This document shows positions 55,121 to 64,000 of a stretch of DNA of 64,000 nucleotides, piece by piece. The notes below the pieces were generated by a model that did not search any database, was not told the DNA's origin, and worked only from the letters and a program-made list of their open reading frames with translations. Position numbers and translations under genes: made by a program. The stretch is taken from positions 2,542,001 to 2,606,000 of the forward strand of contig NW_025336114.1 of the NCBI RefSeq assembly GCF_004798865.1, read 5' to 3'. The first letter of the stretch is position 1, and every line of letters begins with the position of its first letter. This DNA comes from Varanus komodoensis. Lineage: Eukaryota; Chordata; Lepidosauria; Squamata; Varanidae.

Positions 55121-57571
55121 TGGAATGGCCTGGCTTCCTACCTCTTTTCCCATTGCTGCAACCTGCTGGTGAAGGTGACAGCTGAACACGATGGTGACAC
55201 ATTGACAAGAATGCTGATAAATTGTGTGTGGGTGAAGAGTGTTCTGAGAAGTAAATTTCATACATTTCCCAGCCAAGGCACCCTTCAGGCCCCAGCAACG
55301 TGCCCTCCAATCCTAAGCATCCTTAATCAGAGCTAAACACCACTGAGTTCAGTGGAGTTAATTTTTAAGGTGTGTGGGGCTGCAGCCCTAAAGGGGCTTA
55401 ACTTTGCCTGGATCATGCCATAGTCTCTGACTCCAGCTCAGTTTGGAAAAGTGAACCCATCTGTGTATGTCATATATTGAACCGTGGTCACCATGCTAAG
55501 CCATTGATTATGAAAGAAGCTATAGAACTTTTTTCTTAATCAGCCTCTTTAAGTCAAAGAAGCAACTTCTCTGAATCTCCCCCTCATCAGTTTTCTCTGA
55601 GAATATTCTCTAGAATATGTTAAAGGACCCAGAGCCCATTGTGAAGAACAATCACAGCAAATTTTAATAGCTGCAGTTACACTTAGCTGTCACCATCTGT
55701 GTTCTTCCATTAGAAATGCCGAATGAACATATTTTACAATTGCATCTGGAAAGAGCAAGACAGGAGTGACTTAAAGTGATGATGAAAGGACAAGTAGGAT
55801 TCATATATGTGCGTGATTAAATCAATATCTTAATTTTAGTAGTAAAATAAAATATCAGTTGGCAGAACTAGAGAAGAAGAATGGTTATTAGGATATCCAA
55901 AGTTCAGTGGCACTTATATCCAAGGGAGTTAGCATACAATTGTGCCTAAAGTCTTCAGGCAGAAACAAAAAACTGTGCCATGAAATAAAAGCATTTCAAT
56001 TCACATGATCAAGGACATCAAAGATGATATATAAATACATTCTTGAGGAACATAATGCATGATATCAGGGTCTTGTCATGTGCACTGATGCTATGATTCT
56101 AAGACTGGGTTCTGGGCAAGAAAGGAACTCTTAGCCAGCCAGTGGTATGTTGCCATAGGAACTAAATAGTTGGCTGACCCAATAGCCAGAAAATACCCAA
56201 ACGGGGGATACAGGGCCTCCCTGCTCCCAGCTGAGTATCCTGCAACCCAATGTCTCTGTGTGGACAATAGCCAGACATCTGAGACAGATTGATGACAGAG
56301 AACTGAGTTTTTAGGCTATAATGGCATCTTAGAATTCTACCTGGAGATTACATGTGGAGCCACTGGCTTTTGGACTCTGTTTGAGTGTACCTCCACCTAT
56401 GTTCAACCAGTATATTTGTAAGTAAACACAAACATTCCAAAAACCAATAAGCCTTCAGTGATTTCCTTCTAAAGGAAATCAAATCCAGGTTCTCAATGGA
56501 CCACTAGAAGAACCTCTCACCACTCAGAAACCTAGTGAGTGTATATCTATTTATAGATACCTGTAGAAGGATATTTACACATACATGTTCACATGTGTAT
56601 GCAGTGAAAAGAAAAGAATGCTTTCTTAATGCTGGCCAAGATTAATACTAAAGAAAAAGAAGCATGGAAATAGCATTTCTTTGTATATTGAAAACAACCC
56701 TTTGGGATGCACTTCTTATACCTTCAGTGATCAGAGCTCCCTAGAGACCAGTACAAATCTCCATAGCAATGGAGTTCCTTACGTCTAAGCAAAATCTGGG
56801 AAAGGAGCCAGGATGCCAGCTGAGGCAGCAGCATTTTCAGAGAGGGACCAAGGCCTGGAGCAATGCAAGGGATTCTTCCCACTCTGAAAATTCTTCTATC
56901 ATGTCTGTGCAATCAGCAATGAAAACACCACATGTTAAATACTTCAGAAGCTTGACACAAGGGCCAAACTACACATTATATTAATCATATTGCTTGTTCT
57001 TCTGTGCAAGATGTTCCCTCCCCACACATATACACACACATACAAGTAACCCGTGTAAAGGATACAGTCCCGATTGAAGCCATAGTATGGAAAGGCGGGC
57101 ATTTACCCTCTGCTACAGTCCTCTGTGCCTTCTACTTGCATGAGAAAAAGCTTCTATTCAATCTAACAGGAGAACTCTCTTTCACACACACACATGCACG
57201 AAACACTAGCATGGAGTGGGGGATGATAGTGAAAACAAACCTTACAGTCAAGTGAAAACCATGTGAGTATGTAACAGGTAGTTTGTCCCAGGACAGTCAG
57301 TACTCTAAACTGGCTCAGAGACATCTCTGGGCCATTCTTGGGCACTCCTTCATATGCCATCATTTCATTTGATAAAGTAGCAGGCAGTCTTTCTGCATGC
57401 TGGCCAAACCAGAGGCTTGGAGCGTGCTCCTAATGCACCAGCACAGTGATAGCCACAGGCCCTGGAATAGGGCACTTGTGACTAGTAGGGCAAGTGAGCA
57501 GTAAATGCACTCTCCATCAAAATTCTTAACTGAAGAATAGTTCTGCTTTACACATAGAGCCCATCTACACC
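55121..57571. other. unique DNA with a foldback fragment
   Basis: A foldback repeat of the cctgggagtaa family is at about 55312-55395 ('gctaaacaccactgagttcagtggagtt'). The rest is unassigned. No exon recognised. Confidence 0.4.
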
Positions 57572-58050
57572 AGACTTTCCCAGACTAGGTACCTCCAGGT
57601 GTTTTAGACTAACAGTCATATAACATTCAAAGTGAGGGAAGAAATGGCTAGAAATGGCCTTCTCTGTGATTGCACCTCATTTATGGAACACCCTCCCCAA
57701 GGAGGCACACCTGGTGCCATTGCTGCTCTCTTTCCTCTGCCAGGTAAAGATATTTTTATTCAATCAGGTGTTTTAGTAGTTAGTAGTTTTAACATTTAAG
57801 TTCTACTTCTACGTGCCTTGTCATGATTTCTTTGCCAATTGTCAGATTTTGTGTGTTAAGGATTTTATGCTTTTAACTGTTGTTTTATTGTTCCTTTTGC
57901 TGTTTTACTGTAAACCACCCAGAAATGCCATTGGGTTATGGGGCAGTATATAAATACAATAAATAAATAAAAATCTAACCATTGATCATGTTGACTGAGA
58001 CTGATGGAAACTGTAACCTGGCACAACTGGAGGTACCCAGGTAGAGGAAC
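57572..58050. repeat. hAT-like foldback MITE split by an L2 insertion
   Basis: Left arm 57575-57621 ('ttcccagactaggtacctccaggtgttttagacta') and right arm 57984-58050 ('gactgatggaaactgtaacctggcacaactggaggtacccagg') are reverse complements of each other, as in the intact family member at 17.4 kb, but stand 360 bp apart because an L2 tail was inserted. Confidence 0.75.
57628..57976 (+). mobile_element. L2-clade LINE 3' end nested in a foldback MITE
   Basis: 'aaatggccttctctgtgattgcacctcatttatggaacaccctccccaaggaggcacacctggtgcc' corresponds to the RRAFSV..LWN.LP.E...LVP codons, followed by 'ctctgccaggtaaagatatttttattc' (the .KTFLF region) and a 3' UTR ending 'gtaaaccacccagaaatgcc ... gggcagtatataaatac' with an (AATA)n tail. 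The flanks aacatt (57622-57627) and aaccatt (57977-57983) may be a short target duplication. Confidence 0.8.
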
Positions 58051-59465
58051 TCTAATCCACATTAGGAAGTCACATTGGTTTAATGCAATTACAAGTTCCA
58101 AATGAATGGTGGGAGTTGTCATTTTGGGAATGAAACATTTGTGTATTTTTGTCATACTGATGTGCTACCCTGTCTGGAAAAACACATGTAAATGAGCTGT
58201 TCTCACCCCTCAAAGAATCCAGAAGCAGAAGCCTCATGAAAAGTCTGATTTGCTTTCCACAAATATGTGTTTTCTTCAGGTAGATGGTAGAATTAGTGAT
58301 GTAGACCCTTCAAACCTTTTCTGTTGCTCTACAAAGTAATGTGGATTTCCCTCCAGAGTAATGAGAGCTAAATCTGGACCAAAATAAGGCTTTTTAATCA
58401 ACTTGCACTTCAGAGTTATAAGAGCAAGAAGAATACATCCACAGGACCAGCTCTTCCATTGAGTGAGGTGGTTCCTTCTGGCAGCAGATGGTGGGAGGTG
58501 GTAACAATGTGTTGGAGGAAAAATGTATGGGCCATGTGGCCTTTCACACACAGCAGTCCTCTAAGCTAGCCTGCTGCTGCCTATGTGGTGAAGGATGCTG
58601 CCTCATTACCAACATGGAAGAAACATGGAATTACAAATCCAGCTTCCCTTGTACATGGAACAGAAAGAGGTACCATCTTATTCTGTACTGCAGACTGTCA
58701 AATGTGCCAAGTCAATCAAAAATTGAATGGACTGTGTCCTTCACTGCATGATGACTTCAGAGAATATGTTAGAAACATGGAAAAATCTGACAGAAAATAG
58801 ACCAACAGGACAGCAGAATAATTACTTTTTAAATCAAGTCTTTTTAAAGCCATCTAATTTTATTACTTTATTCTTCCATTTCAATAGGAGAACAATTAAG
58901 ATGGAATCTTAAAAGAATTCTTCATGACAATAAATTACCTCTTATCATTTATTGTTAAGCCTGTCCTCTCCTACAAATTCTCTTTGTTTTGAATATTCAA
59001 AACAAACCACTAATTTCTTTCACAAAAATTAAAAAGAAAAATTGTAACACATAAGATATTTTTTCCTCTTTGCATCTCTTACTCCCTCCCTCTTCTTCCT
59101 GCCCTACCTTTCTTTGAAATGTCAATTTCTTATTAAATGAGTTTTCTTGACTTTAGGCTGGCAATATGCATTGTGTCTTACAACCAGCTAGGATAGCAAA
59201 CTAAAAATCAGGAAAGGGAGGAGAGGGCTCATGCACCTTGAAGAGTTCTGGAGAAGAGGGAATTTCAGCAGGTTCTTTATCACTTGGTTTCTCTGATTCT
59301 ACCAGCTTCCCTTTGAAATGAAGAAAAGTTATAGTGCCATCCTAGACATGTTGATTCAAAACAAAAAGTCCTTCATTGTTTGGTGCAGCTTGCTGCTTGA
59401 TAAGTGTGTCAAGGGTTGCAGCCAGTCTGTCTACATACAGCAGACAGACAGCAGCACAGACACCT
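58051..59465. other. unique DNA
   Basis: No element or exon recognised. The two frames at 58488-58800 overlap and show no domain. Confidence 0.4.
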
Positions 59466-59752
59466 ATGGATGGAAGAATCCATCAATTTTGGTTAGTGCA
59501 ATTTTGGACATATAATTCAATGCAGTGCAGTAAAATACAATTTTGATCAGCACAACCCATCAATTGTGATCAATTTGTCAAAACATACCTCAGGACAGAA
59601 TGATCTGTCAATTTTGGTCAATTACAATTTTGGTTGTATAATAGAATAAAGTACAATACTGTACTATTTTGATCAATACAATTTGCTGATTTTGGTCAAT
59701 CTGTCAAAACAGATCTAGCGATGGAAAGAGCTGTCAATTTTGGTTTTTCTCA
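59466..59752. repeat. tandem repeat, period about 125 bp, about 2.3 units
   Basis: 'tcaattttgg' recurs at 59483, 59608 and 59734, spaced 125 and 126 bp. Within units, 'acaattttg', 'gatcaatttgtcaaaaca' / 'ggtcaatctgtcaaaaca' and 'gatggaagaa' / 'gatggaaaga' keep the same order. Units differ at many positions, so the array is not recent. The 'caattttgg(t/a)' core also repeats inside each unit. Confidence 0.8.
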
Positions 59753-60029
59753 CTTGATTTATTTTCCAATCTCAGATTCCATTAATCCCAATCTCAAATT
59801 CTATTTGAGTACAATGCACTTGAGGAAATCATGGGAAGTAAACAAATTCACTGCAGCTATGATTATGAAGACTTCTCAGGAAAGACAAGCCAGTCAGGCT
59901 ATGTCTTTGCCCCTTAATGCCAAAATATGTCTATTGCACCCCATTCTTCTTAAATCTGTAACTAAGCCTAGGCAAGTGCAGCCAAAACCGCCACATTTCT
60001 TTCTCTGTTTCCTACTGCCTCCACTTATC

Positions 60030-60302
60030 CCATCTTCCTCTATTATACCCAATTTATGGAATGCGCTCCCCAGAGAGGCCCACCTGGTGCCATCGTTATT
60101 TGTTTTTCGGCACCAGGCAAAGACCTTTTTATTCAAACATTATTTTAATTGTTAATACTATTTATTTATTTTATTCTTTGGCCAGGGTGACTTAAATTAT
60201 GCTGTTTTATATTGTGTTTATTTATTTATGATTGTGAGCTGCCCCGAGGCTTCGGCGAATGGGGTGGCATAGAAGTTCTCTAAATAAATAAATAAATAAA
60301 AT
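60030..60302 (+). mobile_element. L2-clade LINE 3' end, young
   Basis: Reads IPNLWNALPREAHLVPSLFV and FRHQAKTFLFKHYFNC before a stop at 60155, followed by the 3' UTR with a hairpin (GCTGCCCC ... GGGGTGGC) and an (AAAT)n tail. It is the closest relative of the minus-strand copy at 1.83-2.35 kb. The 144-codon open frame that runs into it from 59721 starts in unrelated DNA and is a chance fusion. Confidence 0.87.
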
Positions 60303-60394
60303 ACCTCTGTCTTCTTTCAGCTTATAAGTGCTTTTGGCTCTTTAAATCAAAATGTAAAGATATATAGCACAAACGTCTTTGCACCTCTTTCTCA

Positions 60395-60615
60395 TGAGAA
60401 TGTAAAAAGAGCCATGGTGGATCAGTCCATCTAGTCCAGCATTCTGTTCTCACAGTGGTCAGCCAGCTGCTTATGGGAAGCCCATAAGCAGGACATGAAT
60501 GCAATAGCTCCTTTCACTTGTACTCCCCAGCAACTGGTGTGCAAAGGTATACCACTTCTGGGTGTAACAACATATAATGTTCCTAGCTAGTAGTCATTTG
60601 AAGCCTTGTCAGGCC
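60395..60615 (-). mobile_element. CR1-like LINE 3' fragment (second family)
   Basis: 'ggtggatcagtccatctagtccagcattctgttctcacagtggtcagccagctgcttatgggaagcccataagcaggacatgaatgcaatagc' matches the copy at 61518 and a dispersed squamate repeat I know as the 3' region of a CR1-type LINE, here in reverse. No open frame. Confidence 0.55.
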
Positions 60616-61517
60616 TAATTCTTTGAAAGGGCTAGTATGCGTGCAAGTGTCATCCAATGCTGATCAACACAGAAAAGGAACAATAATTTGTTGGTTTCCA
60701 ATGATAAGCAATGGGAGGCATGAAGATTTGGATTTCCAAATGGATCTTTTAATTCAGATCCATGTTAAGCAGGTGGACTAAGCCAAGTCAAGTTGTTTTC
60801 CAAGACTTGGAATCAGGTCTGAACCAAACCTCATGTTCGATGCACATCCCCAGTTGTAACCTTTTTTCCCCATTGACCACATTGGCAAACTTGCAGATTT
60901 CTACCAAAAACTCAAGGGCAGTGACAGTCTGAATCAGCCTCTCTATAATTGCTCAGAACAACCATAAATTCCATTATCATATAAACCTCTTCAGCAAACA
61001 GCTGAACAAAACACCCAGTACACAACATTGTTAGAAGGGTGTGGGGAGACCTGAATCTAGATTGGTAACTTGTTGATAAAGTTTGTATTCTGCAGTTGTC
61101 TCACTGCTGCATCAACAGTCTTAAGATGAGTTATTTTAAATTGCCGTCTATCCTCTGCAGGCTCCTCTTGCATTCTCAGATTTGCGTATGCTAGCTGGAG
61201 ATTAAACTCTACTGATGTCTGGCCAGCCATAATTCTTCACTGACGGTTGTTTCATTAGTTGATGAGAACTTGCTTAAAGTAAATTTTAATTAAACGAAAA
61301 CTGGAAGAATATATTTTGGACTACAGATTGTTCCCATATGGTGCGCTTTTGTTCCCTATGCTGTGCTTTCACACCAGTTACTATTTAGTGCATATAGGAA
61401 CATAACCAGATGATGCTAACTAGGACAGAAATTTCATCAAATATCTTGAAAGGCTCCCACCAGGCAGAGAACTCCATATTGTTGCAGTACACAGCCTACA
61501 AAAGAAGTTCGCTGAAT
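60616..61517. other. unique DNA
   Basis: No element or exon recognised. Confidence 0.4.
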
Positions 61518-61740
61518 AGCTAAGAACACAAGAAGAGCCCTGTTGGATCGGGCCAAGGATCCAGCCCAGCATTCTGTCCACACAGTGGCCCACCAGCTGC
61601 AAGACAGATACCCACAGGATCCCACCAGCAAGATATATATACAACAGCCCCCTCTGGGCTGGGGCATGCTGTGGGTTGTAACCATTGCTCCTGTCTAAAG
61701 CGGAATAGGACTGTTTCTTTCATGAATGCCAGATGACGAG
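61518..61740 (-). mobile_element. CR1-like LINE 3' fragment (second family)
   Basis: Begins 'taagaacacaagaagagccctgttggatcgggccaaggatcc' and continues 'agcattctgtccacacagtggcccaccagctgc'. The minus-strand sense thus ends in '...cttcttgtgttctta', the tail form of this family. Shares its order of blocks with 60395. Confidence 0.55.
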
Positions 61741-62504
61741 GAAGGAAGAAGGGGGCATGATGCTTAAATCTGATATCAAACCATGTAAACTAAGAGCAGG
61801 CTTAGAAACAGCCATTGTCCACCCAGCCACCGCCCCTCATGAATATTGTCTCCAGGAAGTCAAAGCAAAAATTATAAGGCTGTTAATCAGGAAACTCTTT
61901 TTGGAAATATAGAGTAAGATTGGAATACAATAGGAATATTTGATATCTAGACAACATTGGACTAGGAGTTCGTACCTGCTCTGTATTGTCTATAAATGTT
62001 GCTTTCTAAGTGGGGGGGGGGGGGGTGAATACAAAGGCAGGGCATCTTCTCTCTGGCAGTGTGCATTAAACCCCAGCAACCTATCCCAAACCTTTCAAGG
62101 GAATTTTCCCTTAAAGAGATTTAGGCAAACAGCACCTTTAGAGGTGTATTGTTCTCCAAGATAACCTGGTACTATAGGTCCTATAATGAACATGGCTCCT
62201 CAAGCAGAATAGCCTGTGAATTGTTCATCTTTGTGTGCTTTCTTTACTGACTCAGGACCACCTGGCCAGGTGGAAGGTGGTGGACTGTCTTCTGACACCC
62301 CTCCCCCACCCATTTTCCCTCCTGGTGACACCAACTATACCAGTTGCAGGTTGCATTGTGGGCCCAATCTATATGCATGGAAGTAAAATGGAGTATCTTT
62401 GGCTCCTCTGGATCCAAGAAACACACATGATCATGCCAGCTATAAGCTTTGTTTTGAAATTCACCAACAGCAGGATGCAGCAGCAGAACATCTACATGCA
62501 TGAA
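61741..62504. other. unique DNA with a 14-G run
   Basis: Fourteen consecutive G at 62012-62025. Otherwise unassigned. Confidence 0.5.
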
Positions 62505-62509
62505 ACTTT

Positions 62510-62748
62510 CCACAAGTGTGGTGTAGTGGTTAAGAGCATGGGACTGGGACTCAGACGATCTGGGTTCGAGTCCCCACTCAGCCATGGAGCCAACTGGGTG
62601 ACTTTGGGTCAGTCACAGACTCTCAGCCCAACCTACCGCACAGGGTTGTTGTTGTGGGGATAAGATGGAGGAGGAGATGTAAGCTGCCTTGGGTTCTTTG
62701 TAAGAAAAAGGCAGGGTATAAATCGAAAAATAAATCAATGAATAAATA
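62510..62748 (+). mobile_element. MIR-like (CORE) SINE, full length
   Basis: tRNA-like head with A-box region 'gtgtagtggttaagagc' (62520-62536) and B-box 'gggttcgagtcccc' (62562-62575). Body 'gccatggagccaactgggtgactttgggtcagtcac' is the CORE/MIR-type part, followed by 'acctaccgcacagggttgttgttgtgggg' and the L2-type tail 'taagctgccttgggttctttgtaagaaaaaggcagggtataaat' with a perfect 7-bp hairpin (CTGCCTT / AAGGCAG). The tail ends in (AATA). Little diverged, so among the younger elements here. Not a tRNA gene: no acceptor pairing. Confidence 0.9.
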
Positions 62749-63073
62749 ACTAGATCCTCCAGGGTAAAAGTGCCATTTCATTGTTGAAGGTTATCTCTGC
62801 CAGTGGAGATCATCTCCAACATCCCTTCATCCAACATTAGGACTGTTCCTGCCACTAAGTAATTTACCAGTTTGGCTGATTAAATATTGCTTCCCTATTT
62901 AATATGGATATTGCAGTATTCATAGCAACCTGATTTAGGGTGACTACTTGTAAAGAAGAGAAAAGAGGATATTCTTCGGCATAAAAGTTTCATATTCTAA
63001 TGTATGTCAGTCAGATAAATCTGTGTGTGTATATGTGTGTGTATGCGCGCACATGCACACACAAATTAGACAT
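62749..63073. other. unique DNA with a GT/CA-rich stretch
   Basis: GT-rich, then CA-rich run at 63020-63062 (purine-pyrimidine alternation). No exon recognised. Confidence 0.4.
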
Positions 63074-63373
63074 TTGTTGTTGTTTGTTGTTGGTCGCGAA
63101 GTCTTGTCCGACCCATCGTGACCCCATGGACAACATTCCTCCAGGCCTTCCTGTCCTCCACCATCCCCCGGAGTCCACTTAAGCTCACACCAACTGCTTC
63201 AGTGACTCCATCTAGCCACCTCATCCCCTGCCATCCCCTTCTTCTTTTGCCACCTGCTGTTCCCAGCATTAGGCTGTTCTCCAGGGAGTCCTTCCTTCTC
63301 ATTAGATGGCCAAAGTATTTGACTTTCATCTTCAGTATCTGGCCTTTTAAAGAGCAGTCAGGGTTGATCTCCT
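63074..63373 (-). mobile_element. BovB LINE, 5'-truncated tail
   Basis: (TTG)n followed by 'ggtcgcgaagtcttgtccgacccatcg' is the reverse complement of the BovB tail. The minus frame 63329-63066 reads KVKYFGHLMRRKDSLENSLM, LGTAGGKRRRGWQGMRWLDG and VEDRKAWRNVVHGVTMGRTR, the intact ORF2 C-terminus. It therefore shows what the last residues of the 37-kb copy should look like. Young; no clear target duplication found. Confidence 0.92.
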
Positions 63374-64000
63374 ATTATTATCTAAATACAGTATACAGTA
63401 TAGTGTGGCAAAATGACCATGGGCAGGCTTTGCTCCATCTGCAGCCAGATGTTAGTGATGGGCAACTTCAAGTCCCAGTTCTTCCTTTTGGATGTTTTTA
63501 CCTTTACACTGGAGTTGGGTGGGGCAGCCCTTCAAAGAGAGGATGCCTTCAAAACAGAGGACAGTCTTTCAAAGGCTGCTCTAAGAGAGTTCACTTTCAA
63601 CATAGGATCAGTACAACTTCTAAATATTAAGCTAAGAAAATATTTTGAAAAAATAATATGATATTGTTAGGCAGCATTTGCATTGACAGAACACTTAGTG
63701 ACCAAAGTACTGAACATTTTGAGTACAGGGCTGTATATTAAGATTGTGTCTATTTAGACTTTTGGTGACAGAGGTCACCATCTTATGGCTGCAAAACATA
63801 GGAGAGGTCAGAGTTCCAGTTCCCATTTCAGAAACATGATCCAAGGTCTGAGCTGGGGCTTTGACCTCACAGCATCCTCCCTAAACCCTCTCAGCTAGCC
63901 CAGTTCTTTCCATGTGTGCTGCAGCTCTGAGGCTGGAAGACTGACCTCATAGCCAGTGTTGGGTAGATATTGCAGGGGAGGAGAGGAGTGAGGCTGCACT
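63374..64000. other. unique DNA; one inverted copy of a short dispersed repeat
   Basis: 63530-63590 read in reverse contains 'gtcctctgttttgaaggcatcctctctttgaagg', related to 41.85 and 46.05 kb. No exon recognised up to the window edge. Confidence 0.4.

Noticed and set aside
59721-60155. A 144-codon open frame ending in an L2-like sequence
   Set aside because: The last 40 residues are the L2 ORF2 C-terminus; the first 100 lie in unrelated DNA and partly in the tandem repeat. A chance fusion of frames, not a gene.
63074-63373. A target duplication around the BovB tail
   Set aside because: Left flank (attagacatt) and right flank (attattatctaa) do not match well enough to claim one.

Overview
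This window looks like intergenic or deep-intronic DNA from a squamate reptile, most likely a lizard. It carries BovB and a second RTE-clade LINE, L2-clade LINEs, CR1 LINEs with the (ATTCTATG) tail, tRNA-headed and MIR-like SINEs, several hAT elements with perfect 8-bp target duplications, and many palindromic foldback MITEs. That mixture is characteristic of squamates; the species cannot be told from it. I found no convincing host exon, tRNA gene, rRNA gene or CpG-island promoter in the 64 kb. Essentially every open frame above chance length is a piece of a LINE or a shadow.

Layout. 1-7 kb: tRNA-SINE at the left edge, two L2 fragments facing each other (1.8-2.3 kb minus, 2.5-3.7 kb plus), and an L2 tail at 6.4 kb. 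7-12 kb: a pogo-like DNA transposon remnant (7280-8150) and an internally deleted RTE LINE (minus) with a 186-bp hAT MITE inside it. 12-17 kb: AT-rich, mostly unique DNA. 17-22 kb: foldback MITEs, a 489-bp hAT, and the 5' half of an RTE LINE interrupted by a solo-LTR-like insertion. 24-31 kb: L2 tails, MIR-like SINEs, an RTE 3' piece interrupted by an L2 tail, two copies of a SINE whose head is 5S rRNA and whose tail is CR1-like, and a 1-kb hAT that holds an L2. 32-35 kb: L2 tail plus an RTE LINE with a local inversion and a nested L2. 37-39 kb: an internally deleted BovB with intact 12-bp target duplications and a 290-codon open frame, followed by a 5'-truncated CR1. 43-46 kb: truncated BovB and internally deleted RTE side by side. 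46-57 kb: mostly unique DNA with candidate conserved elements and a 138-bp insert flanked by a 16-bp duplication. 57-64 kb: foldback MITE split by an L2, a 125-bp tandem repeat, a young L2 tail, two CR1-like tails, a full-length MIR-like SINE and a BovB tail.

How the parts relate. The SINEs appear to borrow the tails of the resident LINEs: MIR-like SINEs end in an L2-type hairpin, the 5S-headed SINE ends in a CR1 tail, and the tRNA-headed SINE ends like the second CR1-like family. These pairings are inferred from tail similarity. Nesting gives relative ages: hAT and L2 insertions sit inside RTE copies, and L2 tails sit inside a hAT and a foldback MITE, so L2 and hAT were active after much of the RTE. 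The most noteworthy patterns are the 5S/CR1 chimeric SINE, the shared L2/SINE 3' hairpin with compensatory changes, and the repeated finding of RTE-clade copies that keep both ends but lose the middle.
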